Source: Williamwhitmania taraxaci (GTDB taxonomy: Bacteria > Bacteroidota > Bacteroidia > Bacteroidales > Williamwhitmaniaceae). Taken from it: 41,607 nt of DNA. The stretch lies in the NCBI RefSeq assembly GCF_900096565.1, contig NZ_FMYP01000036.1, forward strand, positions 1-41,607. The letters run 5' to 3'. The notes under the pieces were generated by a model, which saw nothing but the letters and a program-made list of their open reading frames with translations, did not search any database and was not told where the DNA came from. Made by a program: the position numbers and the translations under genes. Of the stretch, positions 26,499 to 34,979 are shown piece by piece; the first letter of the stretch is position 1, and each line of letters starts with the position of its first letter.

Positions 26499-27509
26499 AT
26501 GGAAAATAATCGCGTAAAAAAACCGAAGAACTTAAAAGTATATATCCCCCTTATACTAGTAATACTACTGGTGCTTGGTGGCGGTATCGTTTGGTATATC
26601 GACTACACGAAATATATTACCACCGATGATGCTAACGTGAATAGCGACAATGTTGCCATAAGCTCTAAGATGCTTGGACGCATCAATCGGGAGTTGGTAG
26701 AGGAAGGCGATTCCGTTAAGCAGGGTCAGCTGATTGCGGTGCTCGACAGCACCGATCTTATTGCTCAAAAGAATCAGGCTATTGCAGGCAAGCTGCAGGC
26801 AGAGGCGGCCATCGGTCAAGCGGAAGCAAAGTATCAGTTCGACATTAAGAACAGCAAGATACTGGAGATCTCCTTGAATAAAGCGCAAGACGACTTCGAC
26901 CGCGCAAAGACTCAGCATAAAGGAGATGTAATTACGCAAGAGCAGTTTGATCATGCCAAGAAGGCTTTAGAGATGGCACAGGCTCAACTTGAGGCAGCAC
27001 ATTCGCAAGCGGCCGTATCGAGTGCCCAAATAAGAAGCACCCACGCTGCCGTGGCGAGTGCATGTGCACAGATTAACGTTATAAAAACGCAGCTCGGAAA
27101 TACAACGCTATACGCTCCATCCGAAGGGGTTATTGGGCGACGGTGGTTAATGCCCGGTGATATTGCGCAAGCAGGACAATCGATCTTTACTATTGTAAAT
27201 GACCGCAAGCTATGGATCAACATCTTCCTAGAAGAGACGAAGATGGGAAGCCTTAAGCTTGGGCAGCCCGCCATATTTACCCTCGACGCCTTTCCAGGTG
27301 TAACGTTTACCGGCAAGATAACAACCATTGGTTCCAATACGGCAGCACAATTCGCATTGATTCCCGCCAGTAATGCCTCTGGCAACTTTACCAAGGTAAC
27401 GCAGCGTGTACAAATCAAGATATCCATTGACGGAGTAGCCGATGGAGGAAAGCTATCGGACTACCGCATCCTATCGGGCATGTCGGCAATCGTTAAAATT
27501 GTTCGCTAG
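26499..27509 (+). CDS. emrA: EmrA-like periplasmic adaptor (HlyD family)
   Basis: 336 residues. A cytoplasmic basic start is followed by one membrane span (about 13-33), the motif TTDDANVNSDNVAISSKMLGRI that begins the barrel-sandwich domain, a long helical hairpin (about 80-190, rich in Ala, Gln and Lys) and the second half LYAPSEGVIGRRWLMPGDIAQAGQSIFTIV. It lacks a lipobox, unlike the two RND adaptors of the window. Together with EmrB and the TolC-like protein it should form a tripartite pump across both membranes. It ends 2 bases before emrB. Confidence 0.92.
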   Translation: MENNRVKKPKNLKVYIPLILVILLVLGGGIVWYIDYTKYITTDDANVNSDNVAISSKMLGRINRELVEEGDSVKQGQLIAVLDSTDLIAQKNQAIAGKLQAEAAIGQAEAKYQFDIKNSKILEISLNKAQDDFDRAKTQHKGDVITQEQFDHAKKALEMAQAQLEAAHSQAAVSSAQIRSTHAAVASACAQINVIKTQLGNTTLYAPSEGVIGRRWLMPGDIAQAGQSIFTIVNDRKLWINIFLEETKMGSLKLGQPAIFTLDAFPGVTFTGKITTIGSNTAAQFALIPASNASGNFTKVTQRVQIKISIDGVADGGKLSDYRILSGMSAIVKIVR

Positions 27510-27511
27510 GA

Positions 27512-29122
27512 ATGCGAGGAGTTTCTGCTTCGCACCGGTTGCGCCGTAAACTACGCAACCGCAATTCCAGCTTTCATCCCCGCCACCCCAACTACAAATG
27601 GTTTGTGCTGGCCAACATCATGCTCGGCACTTTTATGGCGGTGCTGGACAGTACCATCGTAAACGTGGGGTTGCCCAAGATTATGGCATCGTTTGGCGTT
27701 GGAATCGACAAGATTCAATGGGTTGTTACTGCCTATATGCTCGCTATGGCAGTGATGCTTCCCACCTCTGGCTGGCTGGCCGACAAGTTTGGCTATAAGC
27801 GACTCTACTTTATCGGGGTGATGATGTTTACGTTGGGCTCCATGCTCTGCGGCATCTCGCACGATGAGAATACACTTATCTTTTCCCGTATCATTCAAGG
27901 GTTGGGAGCAGGAACCATACAGCCGCTGGGCATGGCTATTATCACGCGCGAATTCCCACCGCACCAGCGAGGGGTGGCACTGGGTTTCTGGGCCATTTCG
28001 GCGGCGGCATCGGTATCGTTTGGTCCGCTCATTGGTGGATACCTCATCGATCACTTCAGCTGGCAGCTGATCTTCGATGTGAACATTCCGTTTGGTATAG
28101 CCGCAATGGTATTCACCATACTTATTCAGAAGGAGTTTATAAATCCACGAATAGGAAAGTTCGATTTAATCGGCTTTGTTTCGGTGATAACATTTCTTCC
28201 GGTATTGCTTTATGCCCTATCGGAGGGAAGTGCAGCAACCAACTCGGCCGGATGGGGAGCACCCTACATCCTGATTTGCTTTGCGATCTCGGCAATTTCC
28301 TTGGCAGTATTTCTCACCCGAGAACTCACCATCCCGAATCCACTCATCGAGCTACGGCTGCTGAAGGATTACAACTTCGGTATGGGTAACTTGGTGATGA
28401 TGATATTCAGCATGGGGATGTTTGGAAGCACCTTCCTGCTCCCCCTCTATCTCCAGAACTCCATGGGTTATACGGCCGTTCAGGCAGGTGCAGTATTTCT
28501 GCCAGTGGGGATCATCCAAGGGATTATGTCGCCTATTGCAGGAAAGATTTCCGATAAGTTCAGTCCCAAGGCGCCTATTATAATAGGTGTAGTGATAATG
28601 GCCTTTAGCTTCTTTCTCAACTCGCAGCTTTCGTATCTCACCGAGCATAGCTTTATTATGACTTCGCTCTACCTGAGAGGATTTGGCATGGGGGTTCTCT
28701 TTACACCATTGAGCACGCTGTCGTTGCTAACCATGCCGAAAGAGAAAATGGCGCAGGCATCGGGTATCACCAATACCATTCGTCAGTTGGCAGGCAGCCT
28801 CGGGGTAGCAATATTTACCACCCTTCTTACCACACGTGTAAACTTTCACATGCAGGTGTTTAGCAACGCTATTCAAGCGGGATCGGAAGAGTTTAAAAAC
28901 GTGGCAACCAACCTAGCCTACTTTGCCCAACAACATGTGGGCGGAAGCATGGCCACCGCTGCTCAACAGGGCAAGTATATGATAATTTCGCATCTCACCA
29001 AACAAGCATACATTGAGGGAATTAACGACGACTTCTTGATTGCCGCCATTATTACCATTCTGGGTGCCGTGCCGGTGATTATTATGCGCACCAAAAATAA
29101 AAAGACATCCGTTAAAGCATAA
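27512..29122 (+). CDS. emrB: EmrB-like DHA2 drug:H+ antiporter (MFS, 14 membrane segments)
   Basis: 536 residues. Family motifs: LDSTIVNVGLPKI in segment 1, GWLADKFGYKRLY in the loop 2-3, RIIQGLGAGTIQPLGMAIITREFPP (segment 4) and SFGPLIGGYLIDHFSWQLIFDVNIPFG (motif C, segment 5). The number of hydrophobic segments agrees with the 14-span DHA2 group. The first 27 residues are basic and unusual (RGVSASHRLRRKLRNRNSS), so the true start could lie later, but no better ATG precedes segment 1. A substrate range of hydrophobic drugs or weak acids is typical; the actual one is unknown. Confidence 0.92.
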   Translation: MRGVSASHRLRRKLRNRNSSFHPRHPNYKWFVLANIMLGTFMAVLDSTIVNVGLPKIMASFGVGIDKIQWVVTAYMLAMAVMLPTSGWLADKFGYKRLYFIGVMMFTLGSMLCGISHDENTLIFSRIIQGLGAGTIQPLGMAIITREFPPHQRGVALGFWAISAAASVSFGPLIGGYLIDHFSWQLIFDVNIPFGIAAMVFTILIQKEFINPRIGKFDLIGFVSVITFLPVLLYALSEGSAATNSAGWGAPYILICFAISAISLAVFLTRELTIPNPLIELRLLKDYNFGMGNLVMMIFSMGMFGSTFLLPLYLQNSMGYTAVQAGAVFLPVGIIQGIMSPIAGKISDKFSPKAPIIIGVVIMAFSFFLNSQLSYLTEHSFIMTSLYLRGFGMGVLFTPLSTLSLLTMPKEKMAQASGITNTIRQLAGSLGVAIFTTLLTTRVNFHMQVFSNAIQAGSEEFKNVATNLAYFAQQHVGGSMATAAQQGKYMIISHLTKQAYIEGINDDFLIAAIITILGAVPVIIMRTKNKKTSVKA

Positions 29123-29126
29123 TCCT

Positions 29127-30449
29127 ATGATTTGTAAAACATATCGATACATACTCTTCATGCTTCCGCTGGCAGGAACACTCTGCACAGGAAGTGCAAA
29201 AGGAGAGACCCAATCTGCCGATTCGCTCTCGCTCAGCAGTATTATTAGCGAAGTGATACAAAATCATCCGCTGGTGAAGCAAACCATAGAAGAGGTTAAC
29301 GCCTCCGATGCTAAAATTGGTTTTGCCGAGGCAAATTACCTGCCCAACGTCGACTTTACGACAGCCTACTCGCGCGTTGGACCGGTATCGGAAATGACCC
29401 TACCCGGTTTGGGAACCTTCAGCTTGATGCCCAAGGATAACTATTCGGCCACCATCAACGTGAATCAGACCATTTACGATTTTGGCAAGACGAAGAAAAA
29501 TATTTCGCTAGAGCAGCAGGGAAAGAAAATCATGCTTCGCTCAATGGAACAGGTAAAACAGAAACTTTCGCAGGCGGTTATTGGTAACTATTTCACCCTA
29601 GTATACCTGCAAGAGGCCATTAAGATAAAGCAGGAACAACTCAACACCCTGAATGAGCACCTTAGCTATATCCAAAAGAAACAGGCCACAGGATCGGCCA
29701 CGCAGTATGAGGTTCTCACCACTCAGGTAAGGATATCTGCTATCGAGAACCAGAAAACCGATCTCGAAACCGCCCATCGGGTGCAGGTGTGCCAGCTCAA
29801 CTTGCTGCTGGGAAAACCCGAAGCAACCGTGGAACTAGTAAAGAATGAGATGAGCATTGCTATGCCCAACCTACAGAGCGATACGCTTACATCCACTGCC
29901 ATGCAAAACCGCGACGAGATGAAGCTGGTAAGAGAGAAGGTTAAGCTGATGGAGCTGCGCTATAGCCTCATTGGTTCGCAAAACAATCCCGTGCTCAACG
30001 CCTTTGTTTCGGGTGGCATTAAGAATGGGTATATCCCCGATCAGTATGCCGCTAAGATGAACTTTGTTGCGGGTATTGGCTTAAAGGTTCCGTTGTTCGA
30101 TGGTAAGCGCAACCGATACAGTCGCACTCAAGCCAAATCGGCAATTCAGGTTACCGACCAGGAAGTGGAGATTGCGCGCAGGAATCTTGTGAGCGAGGTA
30201 GTGGAGACGCAGGCCAACGTTATGGCTTCGCAAAAGAAGGTAGTTCAATCGGAGCTACAGCTGGAGCATGCAACCCAAGCCTATGCGCTAGCAAAGGTTC
30301 GATTCGACTCGGGTGTAATTACCAACATTGAACTGCTCGAAGGCTCAACCGTTGTTTCGGAGAGCCATCTGATGCTGCTCAAATCGAAGATAGACTATAC
30401 CCTTAGCCTCTATAAACTGAAGGCGGCAATTGGGGAGAGGCTGTATTAA
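29127..30449 (+). CDS. TolC-family outer-membrane channel of the Emr system
   Basis: 440 residues with a signal peptide (about 1-26). OEP repeats are visible: LSLSSIISEVIQNHPLVKQTIEEVNASDAKIGFAEANYLPNV at the start, and ALAKVRFDSGVITNIELLEGSTVVSESHLMLLKSKIDY near the end. The gene starts 4 bases after emrB and ends the operon. I see no hairpin terminator; the low-complexity repeat begins at once after the stop. Confidence 0.92.
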   Translation: MICKTYRYILFMLPLAGTLCTGSAKGETQSADSLSLSSIISEVIQNHPLVKQTIEEVNASDAKIGFAEANYLPNVDFTTAYSRVGPVSEMTLPGLGTFSLMPKDNYSATINVNQTIYDFGKTKKNISLEQQGKKIMLRSMEQVKQKLSQAVIGNYFTLVYLQEAIKIKQEQLNTLNEHLSYIQKKQATGSATQYEVLTTQVRISAIENQKTDLETAHRVQVCQLNLLLGKPEATVELVKNEMSIAMPNLQSDTLTSTAMQNRDEMKLVREKVKLMELRYSLIGSQNNPVLNAFVSGGIKNGYIPDQYAAKMNFVAGIGLKVPLFDGKRNRYSRTQAKSAIQVTDQEVEIARRNLVSEVVETQANVMASQKKVVQSELQLEHATQAYALAKVRFDSGVITNIELLEGSTVVSESHLMLLKSKIDYTLSLYKLKAAIGERLY

Positions 30450-30580
30450 GAAGTTAAAAGTTAAAGGTGAAAGGTGAAAAGAGGGCTTAGTGCGTGAAGG
30501 GTTAAAAGTTAAAGGAGGGTTTGGTGCGTGAGAAGTGAATGGTGAATAGTGAATGGTGTAAAGAGGGCTTAGTGCGTGAA

Positions 30581-30641
30581 AGGTTAAAGGTTAAAGGAGA
30601 GTTTGGTAGCAAGATTAAATGCGGTGCAGGTGGGGGAAAGT
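30581..30641. repeat. Low-complexity direct repeat, right copy beside the MarR-Emr block
   Basis: Counterpart of 25627-25687. The repetitive purine-rich stretch fills about 30450-30670, the whole gap between the TolC-like gene and the convergent phosphatase gene. It contains several AAAGTTAAAGG and GTGCGTGA units. No gene is supported here. Confidence 0.8.
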
Positions 30642-30696
30642 TAAAGGTTTAAGCATGAATGGTGAAAAAGAGTAAAGGGACAGATGATGATGGATG

Positions 30697-31923
30697 CTAA
30701 TGAGCAGTTCTGGAAAAGATCAGCTGCCCAGCTTTACTTTGGTTTCCAACCTGCAGCCTGTAAAAATAGATACCGGAGTTGACCCTCAACCCTTGATTAT
30801 TTGTGCCATCCCATTCGATGGAATTGAGACCAACATTTTGGTTCTCGCGTTTCAACAGTGTAATTCGTTCTCCCGAAACGGAGTGGATGCTCAACTGAAC
30901 ATCACTGGGCTTGCTTAGAAAATAGCGAATGGATGTGCTGTTAATAAATGGATTTGGCGAACATTCCTTAAGTTGGAAATCTTGATTGGACTCCTCGGCA
31001 ATACCAGTGGAGGTAAAAATCTCATGCATCACACTACCCGTTGCTTTTGCTGGGTTAACGCCCAAAAGGAATGAAGCAGTAACAACCATATCGGGAATTG
31101 TGCGATACTGTGTCGATACATAGTTTTGCTTTATGGATGGCCCTACTGCAAGAAACTGAATGTGCCGGCAGCCATCGCAGCTGCAACCGTGTCCCTGAAA
31201 GCCTCCGTGCTGATCATCGTGACGTCCATGATCGTTGGTAACGATAAGGGTTGTAGAATTCCGGTAAAAAGGATCGGCTTGCAGCTTTGCCCAAAGGACA
31301 CCCACAATACTATCGGCAATAAAAATCGCTCTGGTGTATTTGGACCAATCTCCGGAGTGGCCCTCATGATCGACATTATCGAGGTAAACCCATAAGAAAT
31401 GCGGATGATAGCGATCCATTACCACTTGCGTCTGTGTTGCAGCATCGCTGTCGTTACTACCCACGGATTGAAATGCTGGCCAATAACTTTCCCCATAATC
31501 GGGATCGTAGCTGGGACGCCATAAACTTGGGAGGTATTTTGATATGGAGTAGCACTCGGTAGATGGCAACTTTTTATCTTTCCGGTAATACTCGAAGATA
31601 GTAGGAAGAACGGACTGCTGAGTATCTGAACCTTGGTAGTTTATGTTTTGAACGTCGGTCCAAGCACCACACCAAAGGGCAGGAATGGCTCGCGAAGTAT
31701 AGGTATAGTTGTTATTAGCAAAATTACTGATTGTGGTGCCTTGCTGCGCCAAGCTCCACATTTGAGGAGTAAACCTATGGGTAGGATCGCCAAGTGTCTC
31801 CGAATAGCGAGCGCCATCAATTATTACTACCATGATCTTATCGGGGCTCTGTGCTTGCAATGCTGCTACTGCCGATACAAACAGGATAAGAAAAAGGAAT
31901 GGTTTAGCTATTTTAGGTATCAT
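30697..31923 (-). CDS. Secreted alkaline-phosphatase-superfamily enzyme with C-terminal sorting domain
   Basis: 408 residues from the ATG at 31923, which gives a good signal peptide (PKIAKPFLFLILFVSAVAALQAQ); an upstream extension is open but would bury it. Probable metal ligands of the type I phosphodiesterase/sulfatase-like fold: Asp36 (VVIIDGARYSET, with Ser41 or Thr43 as nucleophile), Asp185 and His189 (DNVDHEGHSG), Asp231-His232 (TNDHGRHDDQHGG) and His239. A Cys-rich insertion GHGCSCDGCRH (245-254) directly follows. The last 90 residues (from CSPNPFINSTSIRY to GIYFYRLQVGN) resemble the type A sorting domain of type IX secretion, so the enzyme is probably exported and surface-attached or released. 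The substrate is unknown. Single gene. Confidence 0.85.
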   Translation of the reverse strand: MIPKIAKPFLFLILFVSAVAALQAQSPDKIMVVIIDGARYSETLGDPTHRFTPQMWSLAQQGTTISNFANNNYTYTSRAIPALWCGAWTDVQNINYQGSDTQQSVLPTIFEYYRKDKKLPSTECYSISKYLPSLWRPSYDPDYGESYWPAFQSVGSNDSDAATQTQVVMDRYHPHFLWVYLDNVDHEGHSGDWSKYTRAIFIADSIVGVLWAKLQADPFYRNSTTLIVTNDHGRHDDQHGGFQGHGCSCDGCRHIQFLAVGPSIKQNYVSTQYRTIPDMVVTASFLLGVNPAKATGSVMHEIFTSTGIAEESNQDFQLKECSPNPFINSTSIRYFLSKPSDVQLSIHSVSGERITLLKRENQNVGLNSIEWDGTNNQGLRVNSGIYFYRLQVGNQSKAGQLIFSRTAH

Positions 31924-32273
31924 ACAATCTCTTTTTATCGTTCCGTTATAAATGACAAGACGGAGGTTTTTATGCACTTGGGTTCTCTAGCGATTAAGAC
32001 TGCTTCCCGTCTAAAGAAACGCAAAACTACTGCAATATTTTGTTAAACCGCTAAGAGGCATGCAATGGTTGAAGGTTACTTTTCCTACAATACTAAATCG
32101 CCTACGGCGAAATTTCCGCGTAGCGAAACTACTATTAAGCCACAAAACAAACGTCGCGGGAACGCTTCTTATTTGCTCGTCGTTATTACTCATAATGGTG
32201 GTGAAGTTCTTACTGAGCATAACGCCTTGCTTAAAGTTGGGAACGTTAGCTGTTGCGCCAATTGATGTTACCA
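31924..32273. other. Gene-free stretch with small hairpins
   Basis: Between the phosphatase gene and the first TPR/SpoIIE gene. I see small dyads, such as TCGCC-TAC-GGCGA (32098-32110), and no supported coding frame, no clear promoter box for the phosphatase gene and no clean terminator for the gene that ends at 32274. Confidence 0.4.
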
Positions 32274-34718
32274 CTAGACTCTCATCCCCAATATGGTGAC
32301 GTCATCAATTTGTTCGCCGCTGCCTCTCCAGCTCTCAAATGCATTGTGCAGTATTTCTCGCTGCTCGGCCATCGGTTTTTCCGAAATGGATACAAACAGG
32401 TCTTTCATCTGCTTTCCCTTAAATTTTTTATTGGCAGGACCACCGAACTGGTCGTGATAGCCATCGGTTGCCAGGTAAATGCAGTCGCCCTTACTTAACG
32501 CTATTTCGTGGTTGGTAAACGGCTTCATTTCATTATTAATGGCTACGGTTTGGTTGTCGCCTTTTATCGCCCTCAACTCATTGCCTGCGGTTACCATATA
32601 GAGCGGGTTTTGCGCACCGGCATACTGAAGCTGTGCCGTTTGGGTGTTAATTACTATCAGCGCCATATCCATGCCATCCTTCTGCTCGCCCGTTTGCCAT
32701 TTTTGCTGTAGGGCATCAATTACCGACTTGCGCAGCTCATCCAGAATCTCACTTGCCCGAACAACTCCCCTCTTCCCTACTATTTCGTTGAGGAAAGAGA
32801 TTCCCAGCATACTCATAAAGGCACCGGGCACTCCATGTCCGGTGCAATCGGCAACGGTTACAATCAGATACTCGTTTATGCGGGTACACCAGTAGAAATC
32901 GCCCGATACAACATCCTTGGGTTTAAAGAGGATAAAGTGTTCGCCCAGATTGGCGGTAGCGTACGCGGTTGAGGGTAAAAGTGCCTGCTGAATGTGCTGG
33001 GCATAGTCGATACTATCGGTAATTTTCTCCTTCTGTGCTTGAATATGATCCTTTTGCAGGACAACCAAATCGCGCTGTGCCTCTATTTCGTCGCGCTGAG
33101 ATGAAATCTCTTCGCGCTGAGCCGATATCTCCTCGTTTAGCTGCACCAAATCTTCATTCTTTGCCTCTATCTCCTGCTTTTGTTGGGTAAGCAGGATGTT
33201 CGATTGGCGTTTGATGCGGTAGGAACGATATACAAAGATGGCGAGCAGCGATACCAGCAGAAAAGCACCAATAAATGAAAACATAATGATTCCCTGTTGT
33301 TTTTTTTCTGCAACTTGGATTACGTCCTTCTTCTGCTGCTCAAGTTCAATAGCCTGTTTTTCCTTTTCGAATTTATAGGTGTATTCCAGACCAGTAATCT
33401 TCTTTATATTCGATTCGTTGAAAATGCTATCCTTAAGTTCCTTGTATCGTTTATAGTTTGCAAAGGCATTTTTATAATCGTTGGTAGCAGCATATATTTC
33501 TGATAGCTGGTTTCTGATATCCTTTTGAGCATCCAACAGCTTCAAATCAACTGCAATTGCAAGGCTCTTTTGAGTGTAGTCCAGCGCAGTGGGATACTCT
33601 TTTTGTTTCATATATACCGTGCCAATTTTGCTTAACACTTCACAAACCGATCGCTGTTTTCCGAGCTCTTCGGCCAACTTTATAGCCTTTGTATAATAAG
33701 CCATTGCTTCTTTATAATCGCTCCGTTGCAGGTAGTAGTCTCCGCTGTATATCTGTAAGTTTATTACTACCAACTTGTCTTTTCCATCGTTAGCAATTAA
33801 AGATTTTTGAAAGTATTCCAGCGCCTGTGAATCGTTAGTTTGGAGGTATGTGTAGCCCACGTTTGCCAATGCATTTGCAAGCCATTTACTATTCTTCTGC
33901 GCTTCGGCCATTTTTTGTGCCTTTTTGAAATGTTCAAGCGCGTTGGGATAATCCGATAACGACAGGTAAATATTCCCAACATTTATTAAACCAGTAAACA
34001 CAAAGGAACCATCATTCAGCTCTTCTTTTATTTTCATGGCTCGTTGAAAGTGGTCAAGTGCCAGCGGATAGTTTGCCCGATAAGCATAAATAACGCCCAA
34101 AGTATTCAACGTATTGGCAACATCCGACTTTTCACCTAGTTCTTCACTAATTTTCAGCACTTTATTTAGCCCAGCAATGGCCTCGTCGTAGTTACCAATG
34201 GCACGATCAATCATTGCTAAACTCTGCAACCAGTTTGCAGTTTCTATCTTGTTGCCCAGCGCTTCAAATATTTTTATTCCCTTTTGATAGCACTCTATTG
34301 CCTTTGAATTATCGCCTAGTTGCTTATAACAAATTCCAAGATTATTTAAACACCGGGTAATTCCCTGAGTATATTTTATCTCTTCAGCATTTCTCAATGC
34401 CTTCTGAAAGTATTCGATGGCCTTCAACTTATCTGATTTATAGTAGGTCAATCCGACTAATCGTATGCTTTCAACTTTCCCCTCCAAAAACCCTAGCTTA
34501 TCGGCCAATTCGCCCGCCTGTATCGCATAGCTTCCTGTTCTAACCGAATCGTCCTTATAAACATAGTAAGCAATTTTATTCAGCAGATTTACCCTAACAG
34601 TATCTTCCGTTTTATGAAACTTCAGGATATTTTCAAGGCTATCCACCTTAGCAGATTGTGCATAAATATTACCAACCACTATAATTGATAAGAGCAGAAG
34701 TGTTATTCTTTTGTTCAT
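32274..34718 (-). CDS. Receptor phosphatase: periplasmic TPR, membrane span, SpoIIE domain (paralogue 1)
   Basis: 814 residues. A signal peptide (1-20), about nine TPR units (about 45-430, with repeated ALEYFQKAL-like helices and NLGICYKQLGD/NVGNIYLSLSD turns), a membrane span at about 477-498 (SFIGAFLLVSLLAIFVYRSYR), a coiled coil (about 510-570, QREEISSQRDEIEAQRD) and a SpoIIE/PP2C phosphatase domain (about 585-814). Metal-binding Asp are seen in VSGDFYW, VADCTGHGVPGAFMSML, LATDGYHDQFGG and QIDDVTILGM. Such proteins dephosphorylate Ser/Thr of anti-sigma antagonists in other bacteria; the target here is unknown. Signal sensed in the periplasm, output in the cytoplasm. Its catalytic half is almost the same in DNA as in the next paralogue. 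Confidence 0.88.
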   Translation of the reverse strand: MNKRITLLLLSIIVVGNIYAQSAKVDSLENILKFHKTEDTVRVNLLNKIAYYVYKDDSVRTGSYAIQAGELADKLGFLEGKVESIRLVGLTYYKSDKLKAIEYFQKALRNAEEIKYTQGITRCLNNLGICYKQLGDNSKAIECYQKGIKIFEALGNKIETANWLQSLAMIDRAIGNYDEAIAGLNKVLKISEELGEKSDVANTLNTLGVIYAYRANYPLALDHFQRAMKIKEELNDGSFVFTGLINVGNIYLSLSDYPNALEHFKKAQKMAEAQKNSKWLANALANVGYTYLQTNDSQALEYFQKSLIANDGKDKLVVINLQIYSGDYYLQRSDYKEAMAYYTKAIKLAEELGKQRSVCEVLSKIGTVYMKQKEYPTALDYTQKSLAIAVDLKLLDAQKDIRNQLSEIYAATNDYKNAFANYKRYKELKDSIFNESNIKKITGLEYTYKFEKEKQAIELEQQKKDVIQVAEKKQQGIIMFSFIGAFLLVSLLAIFVYRSYRIKRQSNILLTQQKQEIEAKNEDLVQLNEEISAQREEISSQRDEIEAQRDLVVLQKDHIQAQKEKITDSIDYAQHIQQALLPSTAYATANLGEHFILFKPKDVVSGDFYWCTRINEYLIVTVADCTGHGVPGAFMSMLGISFLNEIVGKRGVVRASEILDELRKSVIDALQQKWQTGEQKDGMDMALIVINTQTAQLQYAGAQNPLYMVTAGNELRAIKGDNQTVAINNEMKPFTNHEIALSKGDCIYLATDGYHDQFGGPANKKFKGKQMKDLFVSISEKPMAEQREILHNAFESWRGSGEQIDDVTILGMRV

Positions 34719-34979
34719 GTTCTATTTACTAAACGTGATGAAAGCAATACCCGTGAAAGGAAGGATATAAGCTATACTTGAAGAAAATTGTATATAAAGT
34801 AAACAAAAAATAATCAGCTTGATGCAAGAAATTGGTGAATGTTTGTTAAAGCACGTCCAATGGAAATGGAGGCCTTCGAAATAGTATAAAACATATTGGT
34901 TAGCAGAAAAGCTCCGCATTAGTTAGCAATTGGTTTCCGCATATCATGCACGAAATTGATAACTACAAAGAATTGCAAC

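Noticed and set aside
27551-28054. 167-residue frame opposite to emrB
   Set aside because: Antisense shadow of membrane-segment codons, with His/Arg-rich nonsense composition.
32040-32275. Possible integron attC-like site (GTTTAAC and CGTTA-type inverted sequence) after the first receptor phosphatase
   Set aside because: The core sites do not fit the RYYYAAC/GTTRRRY pair at a proper spacing, and no integrase or cassette array is present.
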